From Sulfuriferula sp. AH1 (GTDB lineage: Bacteria; Pseudomonadota; Gammaproteobacteria; Burkholderiales; Sulfuriferulaceae): a DNA stretch of 64,000 bases. This document shows positions 20,201-29,611 of this stretch, in pieces (position 1 is the stretch's first letter; every line of letters starts with the position of its first letter). The translations under genes were made by a program, and so were the position numbers. Location: the NCBI RefSeq assembly GCF_002162035.1, contig NZ_CP021138.1, positions 2,170,001 to 2,234,000 of the forward strand, given 5' to 3'. Under the pieces are notes generated by a model that did no database searches, was not told the origin of the DNA, and saw only the letters and a program-made list of their open reading frames with translations.

Positions 20201-20416
20201 ACCGACCCGCGTAAAAGTCGTCAGCACATACGGCGAAAGCACCTTGAAGTGCATACGCCCGGCAGCCACCTGATTCAGGGCTGTATCCACGGTAGCCTGG
20301 AGCTGAGTGAGTCCGCCCTTTACAAAAAAACCGTACATATTGGCTTGCTGCAGCTGTAACGGCGAATGCATCACTGCCGAACCGCCGGTATAGATATATT
20401 GCGGGCGTTGCGTCAT
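17300..20416 (-). CDS. Large FAD/NAD(P)-binding oxidoreductase with N-terminal acetoacetate-decarboxylase-like domain
   Basis: 1038 residues. The N-terminal ~300 residues resemble the acetoacetate decarboxylase-like beta fold (YPCHIFVDDGMALINGRELF, GYPKYLCEYEIP). From about residue 328 a Rossmann FAD site follows (KIAILGGGVGSMTAAYYLTN), then GWRIGGKGASGRN and EEHGLHIWFGFYENAF, as in the phytoene-desaturase/amine-oxidase superfamily, and near the C-terminus NLYLTGDWIKTGLNAGCVEA closes the FAD domain. The family is annotated only as FAD-dependent oxidoreductase, and related enzymes act on isoprenoids or carotenoids. The ATG at 20416 has GGGGAGAC upstream. It is divergent from the QueC-like gene, with an AT-rich 159-base region between them. 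The substrate is unknown. Confidence 0.8.
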   Translation of the reverse strand: MTQRPQYIYTGGSAVMHSPLQLQQANMYGFFVKGGLTQLQATVDTALNQVAAGRMHFKVLSPYVLTTFTRVGHANSTVPVDRDKGWITEVDIVTWIMVGKMDEAGKLSHVYWYPCHIFVDDGMALINGRELFGYPKYLCEYEIPQADAEPLRCAVSAKGFQPFSPDTQIAMHPLLEVNAVKKINPHRPVNDFLDFLLQAFELLKSMPDFLNMDVAGWTDVISLLFKPRTDQIFLKQFPDSAGEKAVYQAIVAAPANVDKLHSGAFLGYEYTATLHPFASFPLDQTLGLPLGDTTAILPFNLQFDFTVTPGEELVDNSQIEPEKIAILGGGVGSMTAAYYLTNQPGWQNKYDITVYQMGWRIGGKGASGRNAQYGQRIEEHGLHIWFGFYENAFAMIREAYAAMGRPAGAPLATWQDAFKSHDFVVLSEHIGDEWKMWPLDFPQLPGVPGNGSEAITIWQAAVALLGWIKKWLDEIREGHLPDQSAARLSAPGQHPAWLHSLAAFWELDVGHLCADVADFVLRLNEFISGLPELLSEHTPLQRDALASSIKCIKQWNDETVLPLLDGNDELRRLFICVDLGVTILLGMLEDGVFDHGFDVINDADFRDWLTRHGANVPLVVDSAPVRGFYDLVFAYDGGDFSKPNAEAGTLLRAMMRISLCYKGSIMYKMQAGMGDTIFTPFYQVLKARGVKFQFFHKVEELLPDGDTVGEIRLTRQVAVSAGSNQYAPLVYVKGLACWPSAPNFDQILPQQAALLQAQNINLESNWSNWPALYEQAFGEPLPQVSLKKGRDFDRVVFGISIGAVAQLCPQLLTQSPALKATAEKVQTVVTQAYQVWLNQDLAQMGWTDQPEGQEPVLSGFTEPYDTWAPMDQLLCREDWPAPLDPKNVSYFCSAMPVDAFPPVTDYGFPARCAASAKQGAIDQLDQRITALWPNAGAPGAFKWGWLVDQTQATGAVRFDSQYWRANIDPSERYVLSVVNSTQYRLATDGSGFSNLYLTGDWIKTGLNAGCVEAAVMAGMQTSRAMTGYPKVIKGETDF

Positions 20417-20575
20417 TCAAGTCTCCCCTGTCCGGATAAAATCCGCATCTGCAAATACTTGCATATAGAATATTATTCTTATAATTTTGCGTCATATTAC
20501 CTTCTGCTCCCGGCTCTCCGCTAGCACTTTAATGCGATCCCTGTGTACTATGCGCATTTACCTGACGAGCATGAC

Positions 20576-21184
20576 ATGTCCGATGTGATTTTATTGAGCG
20601 GCGGTATCGAAAGCTCGACTTTGCTGCATATGCGGCACGGACAGGACGAACTGCATCCGGTGTTCATCGATTACGGGCAGCGTGCGGGACAAGAGGAATT
20701 TCGGGCGGCACAACAGCAGTGTGCCCGGCTCGGCCTGCAATTGAAGAAACTGGATATGGCGCAGACAGGCCATGATTTCCGTGAAGGACAGAACACAAAA
20801 CTGCATGTGCCTCTGCCGCACCGCAATCTGATCGCGTTAAGTCTGGGATTGAGCTATGCGACCCAGATTAGTGCCGGGTGGCTCATGCTGGCATTGAACC
20901 TGGAAGATACGCTGGCTTATCCCAGCGCATCCACCGCATTCATCGCAAAATTCCAGGATATGGCCAACGTGCTGGGCAGCGTTGAAATCGCCACACCGCT
21001 GGCCGCCTTGAGCAAGGCGCAAATTATCCGGCAAGGCATGGCGCTGGGCATGGACTACACGCAAACCTACAGCTGCCTGCTCGGCTATCCGCTGCACTGC
21101 GGCCAGTGTCCGCAATGCCTGCATCGCCGTGAAGCCTTCAGGCAGGCCGGCGAGCAGGAGCCCGCCGACTTCTACCGCGCTTGA
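20576..21184 (+). CDS. QueC-like (ExsB family) PP-loop protein
   Basis: 202 residues from ATG 20576 (MSDVILLSGGIESSTLL). It resembles 7-cyano-7-deazaguanine (preQ0) synthase, which amidates and dehydrates CDG using ATP. The C-terminal zinc knuckle is complete (CLLGYPLHCGQCPQC, four cysteines with QueC spacing) and HRNLIALSLGLSYA matches the RN-containing loop of the family. The PP-loop, however, reads SGGIESS instead of SGG-x-DS, replacing the Asp with Glu, and the protein is shorter than typical QueC (about 220-235). No queD/queE/queF is nearby. It may be a diverged paralogue rather than the preQ0 synthase. Confidence 0.75.
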   Translation: MSDVILLSGGIESSTLLHMRHGQDELHPVFIDYGQRAGQEEFRAAQQQCARLGLQLKKLDMAQTGHDFREGQNTKLHVPLPHRNLIALSLGLSYATQISAGWLMLALNLEDTLAYPSASTAFIAKFQDMANVLGSVEIATPLAALSKAQIIRQGMALGMDYTQTYSCLLGYPLHCGQCPQCLHRREAFRQAGEQEPADFYRA

Positions 21185-21191
21185 ACCGCGT

Positions 21192-22763
21192 TCAGGGCCG
21201 AATTACCGTATCCACCGCAACCGCCGCGGTTTGCGGGTAATCGCGGCTGGTATGCAGCCCGCGGCTCTCATGTCGCAATTGCGCACAGCGCACGATCAGA
21301 TCGGCGGTAACCACGAGATTGCGCAACTCGATCAGGTCATTGCTGACACGGAAATTTTCATAATATTCATTGATTTCCCCGGCCAACAACGCGATCCTGT
21401 GCGCGGCGCGTTCCAGCCGCTTGTTGGTACGCACGATACCCACATAATCCCACATGAAACGGCGCAACTCGTCCCAGTTGTGCGACAGCACGATTTCCTC
21501 GTCGGCATCGGTTACCCGGCTTTCGTCCCATTCCGGCAGCACATTGGTCTGCGCAGGCGCTGACGTCAATATGGTTTGCGCCACCACCCGACCGAATACC
21601 AGGCATTCCAGCAGGGAATTACTGGCCAGCCGGTTGGCGCCGTGCAAGCCGGTGTGCGCAACCTCACCTACGGCATACAGGTTGTTGATATCCGTACGCG
21701 CCGCCAGATCCGTCATTACGCCGCCACAAGTGTAATGGGCGGCAGGTACCACAGGGATAGGCTCGCGGGTGATGTCTATACCCAGTTCCAGGCAGCGCTG
21801 ATAGATATTGGGGAAGTGGCTGGTGATAAAATCCGCCGGCTGGTGCGAGATATCCAGATACACGCAATCCAGACCGCGCTTCTTCATTTCCCAGTCGATG
21901 GCGCGCGCCACCACGTCACGCGGCGCGAGCTCTGCACGCGAGTCGTGCGCAGGCATGAAACGCGTGCCATCGGGCAATTTCAACAAACCGCCCTCGCCGC
22001 GCACAGCCTCGGAAATCAGAAACGACTTGGCGCGCGGATGGTACAGACAAGTCGGGTGAAACTGCATGAATTCCATATTGGCGACACTGCAGCCTGCCCG
22101 CCACGCCATCGCCACGCCGTCGCCGGTCGCCACATCGGGATTGGTCGTATACAGATAAACCTTGCCCGCGCCGCCGGTTGCCAATACGGTATGCCTGGCC
22201 ATAAAGGTCTTGACCCGCCCATTCCGGCTATCCAGCACATAACTGCCATAACAGCGCCGGTCGTCGCGCCCGAGCTTGGCGCCGGTAATCAGGTCGATGG
22301 CGATATGGTGTTCGAGCAGCGTAATGTTGGGGTGAAGCCGAATCTGCTGGCACAAGGTACGCTGTACCGCACGCCCGGTGGCATCGGCGGCATGGATGAT
22401 ACGCCGCGCGCTATGCCCGCCTTCACGTGTCAGGTGAAAGCCGGTGTCGCTGGCGATATCCTCGGTGAACGGCACACCCACCTCGACCAGCCATTGCACG
22501 GCTGCGCGCCCGTGCTCCACCACGAAGCGCACTGCAGCCTCATCGCACAATCCGGCACCGGCGATCAAAGTGTCCTGAATATGCGCTTCTACCGTATCAT
22601 CATCAGCCAACACCGCCGCAATCCCGCCCTGCGCCCAAGCGCTAGCTGAATCCTGCAAAGTTTTCTTGGTCAGAATAGTAATCTGCATCGTTTCTGCCAA
22701 ATGCAGGGCAGTAGTCAATGCAGCCAGGCCGGAGCCAATGATGAGTACGTCGGTATGTTCCAT
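21192..22763 (-). CDS. nadB: L-aspartate oxidase
   Basis: 523 residues. FAD enzyme of the succinate dehydrogenase/fumarate reductase flavoprotein family that oxidises L-aspartate to iminoaspartate for NAD synthesis. The N-terminal dinucleotide site is VLIIGSGLAALTTALHLAE. ASAWAQGGIAAVLADDD and TREGGHSARRIIHAADATG carry substrate-binding and catalytic residues, and YTCGGVMTDLAART and GLHGANRLASNSLLEC complete the FAD domain. The C-terminal helical domain starts near residue 425. It converges on the QueC-like gene with a 7-base gap. No nadA or nadC is in the window. The end fits a normal full-length NadB. Confidence 0.96.
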   Translation of the reverse strand: MEHTDVLIIGSGLAALTTALHLAETMQITILTKKTLQDSASAWAQGGIAAVLADDDTVEAHIQDTLIAGAGLCDEAAVRFVVEHGRAAVQWLVEVGVPFTEDIASDTGFHLTREGGHSARRIIHAADATGRAVQRTLCQQIRLHPNITLLEHHIAIDLITGAKLGRDDRRCYGSYVLDSRNGRVKTFMARHTVLATGGAGKVYLYTTNPDVATGDGVAMAWRAGCSVANMEFMQFHPTCLYHPRAKSFLISEAVRGEGGLLKLPDGTRFMPAHDSRAELAPRDVVARAIDWEMKKRGLDCVYLDISHQPADFITSHFPNIYQRCLELGIDITREPIPVVPAAHYTCGGVMTDLAARTDINNLYAVGEVAHTGLHGANRLASNSLLECLVFGRVVAQTILTSAPAQTNVLPEWDESRVTDADEEIVLSHNWDELRRFMWDYVGIVRTNKRLERAAHRIALLAGEINEYYENFRVSNDLIELRNLVVTADLIVRCAQLRHESRGLHTSRDYPQTAAVAVDTVIRP

Positions 22764-22819
22764 ATCCTGCCCAAATCCAAAGGGGGTTCAAGCATACCAG
22801 AGCGTCACCCACCCGGGTA

Positions 22820-25800
22820 TCACTCCAGCATTTTTTTGTTGCGCCAGAATTCCTTAATCTGTTCGGCAGGAACCGCCGGACTGAACAGGAAACCCTGAAT
22901 CTCGTCGCATTTAAGCAGCCTCAGCAGATTCGCCTGCTCATGCGTCTCCACCCCTTCCGCGACCACCCGCAAATTCAGGGAATGCGCCAGCGAAATGATC
23001 GCCGAGACGATACTCAGATCATTGGAATTGTTGGTCATGTTGACGATGAATGCGATGTCGATTTTCAATAAATTGATCGGCAGTTTGGCGATATAGCTGA
23101 GCGACGAGTAGCCGGTACCGAAATCGTCGATCGCGACCTCGACCCCCATCTCCCGGATAGCATGAAGCTTGCGGATGTTGGCCTCAACGTCGAGCATGAT
23201 CAGGCTCTCGGTAATCTCGATCTCCAGTCCGTCGGGCACCCCGCCTGCACTGTTCACCACATGTTCTATGGTACTGACGAAATCGCTTCTTTGCAGCTGA
23301 ACCTGCGACACATTGACAGCAATCCGCGATGGGGCCCCAGGCCTTGTTCCTGCCATGCCCGGTAGTCCTTCATCGCTTGTGCCAAAGCCCAGGCACCTGC
23401 CTCGATGATCATGCCGGTTTCTTCGAGCAGCGGAATGAATTTCGAGGGCGGCATCATGCCCATTTCGGGTCATTCCAGCGCATCAGCGCTTCCAGCCCGA
23501 TAATCTGGTTACTCTTGAGGTCGACTTTGGGCTGGTAATGCAACACCAGCTGCTCCTGCTCCAGCGCCCGTCGCAGCTTATTTTCCAGCGTCAGTTTCTC
23601 GGCGACCCTGGCATTGAATTCGGGGGTATAGAACAAATACCGGTCGCCGGAGAGCTTGGCCTTTTTCAAGGCGGCCTCGGCGTTGCGAAACAAGGTATCG
23701 GCATCTTTCCCGTTGTCAGGAAAAACGGCGATGCCTGCCCTGACCGATATGCGCAGCTCCTGGCCTTCCAGCTTGAACGATTTGCTCATGGCTGCCATGA
23801 CCTGGCTCTCGAGGAAGCGCACCACGTCAGCCTCTTCCCTGATATTGGATAACACCATCGCAAAGCAGTCAGCACTGATCCGTGCCAGATGATCCACACC
23901 TACCCCGGTGCCTGTCAGGCGTTCGGCCACCTCTTTCAATAACGCATCGCCGGAACGCCGTCCGAACGTCTCATTGATATTGCTGAAGCGCTCCAGATCG
24001 ATCGCCAGCACCGCCATCGTTTCCCCGCTGCGGATATCATACATGTGCTGCCCCAGACGGTCATAAAAAAGCGCACGATTGGGCAGGCCGGTAATCGCAT
24101 CGAAATAAGCGAGATAATTCAGTTTTGCCACTTTATTGAGATGATCGAGCGCAAACGAAATATCGCCGGCCATCTCGATCAGCAGCTTCATCTCTTCGTC
24201 ATCGAACACATCCACTTCCGGAGCGTAAAGCACGAATACGCCCACCGGCAGCCCTTCCAATACCAGCGGCAATACGGTCACGGAACGATAACCGCGGTTC
24301 AAGGCTTCGTTTTGCCACACTGCCATGCGTGCGTCGCTGGCAATATCGTTACAGATCACCGGTTTCATTTCGGTCAGCGCCTGCGCAATCAATGCACAAC
24401 TCCCCGCAGCATCGTCACGCACGGTCAAATTGATCTGCTCCAGATAGCCATCGTCACGGCCTGCCCGGGCGACGGGTGTCACCTGCTGGCTGCCTGCATC
24501 CAGCTTGCCGACCCACGCAAAATGGAACTTGCCATGCTCTACCGCAATGCGGCACGCTTCCCTGAACAGCTCATCCTCATCATTGACCCGCACGATCGTC
24601 GTGTTGATACCGCTGAGCACGCTATAAATCCGGTTAAGCCGCTTGATCTTGGCTTCGTCTGCCTTGCGCAGCGTAATGTCACGCGTAATCGCCAGTATTT
24701 GCGGACGGCCATTCTCTGTCTCGGGAAGCAGTACAGCACGCGTGTCCAGCCAGCGGCGTGAGCCTTTCAAACCGGCGATCTCAAATTCGAGCGCCATACT
24801 GTTGCCGGCGAGTACACTGGCTTCAAAGGCAAGATAGGCTTCACTCTGTGAAGGAAGCACGAATTCAGCGGCCTTGACGCCCTGTATCTGTTCAAAGCCG
24901 TCCGCCTCGAACATGGCAAGCCCGGCAGCATTCATCTGCACGAACCGGCCCTCCGCGTCCTCGATATTCACGCACTCGGGTTCCGCCTCGATGATGGTGC
25001 GCAAGCGTGCTTCGCTCGCGCGCAGCGCCGCTGTCCGCTCCTCGACCAACTGCTCAAGGTATTCGTACAGCCTGGCGCGTTCCAGCGCCAACGCCACATG
25101 ATTGCCGACGCCGTACAGCATCTTCAACTCGGCTTCGCCAAACAGCCCCCGCTCCGCACCAACCAGATTCATGATGCCCATATTGCGATCACCAGCCCAC
25201 AACGGCACACTGGCATGGTAGCGCATGCCGAATGTGTCGCCTGCAGCTGCTTTCAACCGCTTGCATTCCATGATATTGGTGACGTGATCCAGTTCGCCCG
25301 CGAGAAAGCGACGCTGGCAGTCACATTCGCCATTCATGGCGCCTTCACACTGCAAGGCTGGTGGCAAATTGCGTGTCGCGACCACCTGGAAGCCGGTATC
25401 TTCTTCCCACAAAAAGATCCACCCGGCCTGAATCCCGGGCAATTCCAGAGCCCGTTCCAGCGCCACTTCCGCCATTGCCTTTACGTCGGTCGCCTGATTA
25501 AGGCCTTCTGCGATCCGATACAACCCATTCAACGCCTGGTTGGAATTTTCCAGTTCCATTTCGCGTGATTTGAGCTCATTATTGATATGAACCGCCTGCT
25601 CATAGGTCGAGATCAGCAGATCCAGTATTTGCTGGCGTTCGGCGGTAATGAAATGCTTGTAGCCGCCAAGATCGATCTCCACACCCAGTTGCATCTTCTG
25701 ATTCTTGCGCAATTCCCGATTCATCAGCAGATAACGAATACGCGACAACAGGTAATCTTCCTCATACGGTTTGCGGATGAAATTATCCGCACCGCATTCC

Positions 25801-26105
25801 AGCCCGCGAATCACGTCCTGCGCATCGGAAAGTGTCGTAACCAGGATAACCGGAATATCCTTCAGGTTTTCGGCGGATTTGATTGCCTTGCACAGCTCAT
25901 AGCCGTTCATCTCCGGCATCATGACGTCGCTGATGATCAGAGCGGGTTTTTGCGTCTGCGCCGCCTGCAGCGCCTGCTTGCCGTCAGCCGCGAGTGTCAC
26001 CTGGTAACCGTTCCGCTCCAGCAAAAAACTGAGCTGATCAGCCTGAGTGCGGCTATCCTCGGCAATAAGAATACTAAGGACATCGCTGTCATTTTTAGAT
26101 TTCAT
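22820..26105 (-). pseudogene. REC-GAF-PAS-GAF-GGDEF-EAL output regulator of the chemosensory cluster (two frameshifts)
   Basis: The first frame (26105-23454, 883 residues) holds an N-terminal receiver (phospho-Asp in LIISDVMMPEMNG), GAF (about 205-350), PAS (about 365-490), a second GAF (about 505-655), a GGDEF domain and the start of an EAL domain (GLEALMRWND). The reading frame then breaks at 23463-23465 (an AAA run that needs one more A) and again at 23331-23338 (GGGGCCCC, one base short). With both bases restored the protein is about 1095 residues and the EAL domain is complete: PPSKFIPLLEETG, IAVNVSQVQL, EITESLIML, DDFGTGYSSL, VAEGVET. The GGDEF motif is degenerate (ISADCF), so a phosphodiesterase output is expected. 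ATG overlaps the cheB stop by 4 bases. Real decay and homopolymer sequencing error are both possible. Confidence 0.85.
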
Positions 26106-27154
26106 TGTTGCCTCTCTTTCTTTGCCAATTCTGTCAGCACTGCGGCAATCTTGTCCGGCGCCAGCACTAACGTCGCCGCATTGAGCCTGATCGCCTCGCC
26201 CGGCATACCGTGCACCACGGAACTGACTTTATCCTGGGCAAACGTAATCGCCCCTTTTTCTTTCAGCAGCCGCAGCTCTTCGGCGCCATCTCGCCCCATG
26301 CCGGTAAGCAGCCCGGCCACTGCATCGCCTCCGTACACGGCAACAAGCGAGCGAAACAGATAGGCGACCGAGGGGCGCAATCCATTCTCCGGCTCATCCT
26401 TGGCAAGAACGATCTTTCCGCCGAACCCCACTTTCATCTGAAACTCATCCGGTGCGACATAGACATGGCCGGGAACAAGGTGCTCGCCATGCATGGCGAC
26501 ATGCACCGGCAGGGTGGATGTCTTCGCCAGCCACTCCGCGAATGCCGTAATGAATCCGATCGCCATATGCTGCACGACCAATACCGGCACGGGGAAATCC
26601 CGGGGCAGCATCGCCAATATCGTTTGCAGCACAGGCGGACCGCCGGTCGAAGCGCCGATGGCGATCACTTTGATCTTCGCCGCGCCCTCCGCCACCGTTT
26701 TCGCGGGTGGAGTCAGCATCGGCTCAACGCGCGTTTTCGGCCAGCGCCGCACCGTCCTGACTTCTGCCATCAGCTTCACCGTCTGCACCAGCTCCCGCAC
26801 CGTGGTTTCATGTTCCGGATGGCCGATGCCGTTAGGCCGTTTCAGTACAGCCAATGCCCCTGCTTCGATGGCCCGGAACATGGTTGCCGTCTCGTGCGGA
26901 TCTGTGCTTCCGCTCACGATCACGATCGGCGTCGGGTGCGTTTCCATGATGCGGCGCGTCGCTTCCAGTCCGTCCATTTTCGGCATGTGGATATCCATTG
27001 TGATCACATCGGGCCGATAACGTTCTACCGCTTCGATAGCTTGTTCGCCGTCATTCGCCGTGCCTACAATCAGGATGTCCGGATCCGAACCGAGTATGTG
27101 AACCAGAAACTCGCGCACTGCGGGAGAGTCTTCGGCTATCAGGACATTAATCAT
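26102..27154 (-). CDS. cheB: CheB-type protein-glutamate methylesterase/response regulator
   Basis: 350 residues. The receiver domain (1-120) has phospho-Asp54 in DVITMDIHMPKMDG. After a linker, the methylesterase domain (about 160-348) has the catalytic triad Ser170 (IGASTGG), His197 (VVQHM) and Asp290 (TGMGRDG). It removes methyl groups from MCP glutamates and is activated by the neighbouring CheA hybrid. The counterpart in the Pseudomonas Wsp system is WspF. GGAGGAAGG lies upstream of the ATG. It starts about 20 bases after the CheA stop and overlaps the start of the EAL output gene by 4 bases, so the three are tightly coupled. Confidence 0.95.
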   Translation of the reverse strand: MINVLIAEDSPAVREFLVHILGSDPDILIVGTANDGEQAIEAVERYRPDVITMDIHMPKMDGLEATRRIMETHPTPIVIVSGSTDPHETATMFRAIEAGALAVLKRPNGIGHPEHETTVRELVQTVKLMAEVRTVRRWPKTRVEPMLTPPAKTVAEGAAKIKVIAIGASTGGPPVLQTILAMLPRDFPVPVLVVQHMAIGFITAFAEWLAKTSTLPVHVAMHGEHLVPGHVYVAPDEFQMKVGFGGKIVLAKDEPENGLRPSVAYLFRSLVAVYGGDAVAGLLTGMGRDGAEELRLLKEKGAITFAQDKVSSVVHGMPGEAIRLNAATLVLAPDKIAAVLTELAKKERQQ

Positions 27155-27174
27155 GCCTTCCTCCCCATTTCTCG

Positions 27175-29535
27175 TTAAATCAGGCGCTGAACGACTTCCA
27201 GCAGGTTGCTCTGATCGAAACTGCTTTTTACGATATACGCATTCGCACCCACATCGATGCCGCGCTCGCGGTCTTCGCGCGAATCCAGTGCCGTCACCAG
27301 TACCACCGGCAGTTCGGCGAACTGCTTGTCCATGCGTACCTTGGCCGTCAGGTCAAAACCGTCCATGCGCGGCATTTCCACATCCGACACGATCAGATCA
27401 AACTTGCCGGTCTTGAGTGCGGTATAGGCATCTATCCCATCCACTGCAGTAACGACACGGTAACCGGCCGATTCCAGAATGTTTTTGAGCAGCGATCTGG
27501 AAGTGATGGAATCTTCCACCACCAGTATGGATTGCTTTTCTGTCTCTCCCGATACGGCAACGGCCATGGATGGCGGTGCCGTCTGTTTTACCGCCGACTT
27601 CAGCAGGTCCGGCACATTGAGTACAGCCACCACCTGCCCCGTACCCAGCACGCTTGCGCCGGCGACGTTGCGCACGCGCGCGAGTTGCCGACCCAGCGCC
27701 TTGACCAGCACCTCCTGTTCGCCAACAATCTCGTCAACGCGAAAAGCGACATGCTGATGCCCCGCATTGAGCACGACGACCAGCACCTGCGCGGGCGCCC
27801 TCTCAGGCGCACGCGGGCGCGCCAGAGCCAGCGCATCGTCGAGGCCGACCAGCGCCACGGCTTGTCCATCGAGGGCTATCGTCGGGCGATTCTCTACCGT
27901 CTGGATGTCCTGTTGCGCTATTCGCGTCACTCGTTCGACATTGAGCGCGGGGATGATGAAATTATGTTCGCCGGTACGCACCAGCACGCCGCGGAAGGTC
28001 GCCAGCATCAGCGGCAGCGTAATGCGGAAAGACGTCCCTGTTTCCCGTACGCTGCCGGCATGCCCCGATTCAAGCACGACGGTGCCGCCCATGCGCTCGA
28101 CTTTTTCGCGCACGATGGCAAGTCCGATGCCACGCCCTGAAATGTCCGTGATGATCTGGCTGGTGGAAATGCCGGACATGAAGATGAGCGACTGCGTTTC
28201 CTGCTCGCTCATCTGCCCTGCTGCCTCGTCTGAAACGAGGCCGAGCTTGCGCGCTACCGCATGCACCCTGGCGGCATCGATGCCCGCGCCATCGTCGGCA
28301 ACCATGATCTCGATTTTGCCGCCATCCTTTTGCGTAATGGCAATCGTGATGCGGCCCTGCTCCGGCTTGCCCTTGTCCCGTCGCAATGCAGGCGGCTCGA
28401 TGCCGTGATCGATGCAATTGCGCAACAGGTGTATCAGCGGATCTTTCATTTCTTCCAGTATGCGCCGGTCGATTTCAATCTCGCCGCCCTGAATCTCCAG
28501 CTTCACCTGCTTGTCCTGCTCGCGGGCAAGCTCGCGAGCGACACGCGGTAAAGTCTCGAGCAACGATGAAAACGGCAGCAGGTGCATTTCTTTCACGTCG
28601 TGCAGCAGATTATCGCTCATGCCGGCCAGCGTACGCCGGTCGCGAGCAGCGAACTTGCATAAGCGCAGCAGCCGTTCCTCCAGCGTATTCATGAACAGAT
28701 GCTCGGACTCCAGATATTCCAGCAGTTTCGGCAATCCCTGTGCCGGGAACCTTGACATCCCTTCGGCTGCGCCATTGCCGCCCGCATCGACATAACGCTC
28801 GATCTGCCGCAGTACCGGTCGCATCACTGCCCGGCGCTTTTTCCAGCCCACAAAAGAAAGCGCGACCTCACGCAGTTCCTTGGCGCGCTGTGCCGATGCC
28901 AGTCGCGGCGACAGCAGCTCCTCGACCTGCCGCATCACCGCATCGAGTTTTTGCGTAGAGACCCTGACCGTCTCGGATACGAAGCTGACAGATAGGGATT
29001 GCGCTGGCGTGGCAACCGTCGCAATCTCTTCAGGCGGTGCATCTGGCGGCTGCTCCCGATGTGCCGGTGGAATTGTGGCGGAGAGTACCGCTGGTGTTGA
29101 GACAACGGCAGGCTGGACAAACTGCCCATGCAAAACGTCATTAAAGCGCCGGGTCAGCGATGCAACCATCGACTTGCCGGCAACAGGCAGAGCTGCGTCT
29201 TCCATCGCAAGCAGCATGCTCAGGCCATCGATCGCCTCATGCAGCAGATCGAACAATGGCTGGGAAACGCTGAGCTGCCTGGCTTTCAATGCCGCAAATA
29301 CGCTTTCCAGCGCCTGACAGGCCGACTCGACCTCCCTGAGATTCACGGCCCGCGCAGCGCCCTTCAGGCTGTGCACTTCACGGAACACTGTCTCAACGAT
29401 TTCCGCATACCGAGCTTGCGCAGGCTGGTTTTCCAATTCGATCAAGCCCGCCGACATCACCTGCAGATGTTCGTCCGCCTCGATCTGAAACGTCGCGCGC
29501 AGTCTCTTCTGGAAGTCGTCACTCTGTTTGGTCAT
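27175..29535 (-). CDS. cheA: Hybrid CheA histidine kinase with C-terminal receiver (WspE-like)
   Basis: 786 residues. The Hpt domain (1-115) has phospho-His55 in REVHSLKGAARAV. A Pro-rich linker follows, then the dimerisation region, the HATPase (about 345-510; LLRNCIDHGIEPP, VADDGAGIDAARV, SGRGIGLAIVREKVERMGG), a CheW-like domain (about 515-650) and a C-terminal receiver (about 665-786) with phospho-Asp in LIVSDVEMPRMDG. This order is that of WspE/FrzE-like hybrid kinases, in which the fused receiver acts as phosphate sink or relay. In the membrane MCP/CheW array it should phosphorylate CheB and the GGDEF-EAL output regulator encoded directly downstream. Confidence 0.95.
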   Translation of the reverse strand: MTKQSDDFQKRLRATFQIEADEHLQVMSAGLIELENQPAQARYAEIVETVFREVHSLKGAARAVNLREVESACQALESVFAALKARQLSVSQPLFDLLHEAIDGLSMLLAMEDAALPVAGKSMVASLTRRFNDVLHGQFVQPAVVSTPAVLSATIPPAHREQPPDAPPEEIATVATPAQSLSVSFVSETVRVSTQKLDAVMRQVEELLSPRLASAQRAKELREVALSFVGWKKRRAVMRPVLRQIERYVDAGGNGAAEGMSRFPAQGLPKLLEYLESEHLFMNTLEERLLRLCKFAARDRRTLAGMSDNLLHDVKEMHLLPFSSLLETLPRVARELAREQDKQVKLEIQGGEIEIDRRILEEMKDPLIHLLRNCIDHGIEPPALRRDKGKPEQGRITIAITQKDGGKIEIMVADDGAGIDAARVHAVARKLGLVSDEAAGQMSEQETQSLIFMSGISTSQIITDISGRGIGLAIVREKVERMGGTVVLESGHAGSVRETGTSFRITLPLMLATFRGVLVRTGEHNFIIPALNVERVTRIAQQDIQTVENRPTIALDGQAVALVGLDDALALARPRAPERAPAQVLVVVLNAGHQHVAFRVDEIVGEQEVLVKALGRQLARVRNVAGASVLGTGQVVAVLNVPDLLKSAVKQTAPPSMAVAVSGETEKQSILVVEDSITSRSLLKNILESAGYRVVTAVDGIDAYTALKTGKFDLIVSDVEMPRMDGFDLTAKVRMDKQFAELPVVLVTALDSREDRERGIDVGANAYIVKSSFDQSNLLEVVQRLI

Positions 29536-29611
29536 GACCTGATCCCAATCCCGGGAACTGCGGATAATGAGTCAAACGGCCCCAAACTCGTCGTAACCGT
29601 AATGGATGTTG

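Noticed and set aside
21576-22649. Plus-strand ORF across nadB
   Set aside because: Shadow of the NadB frame; no motif found.
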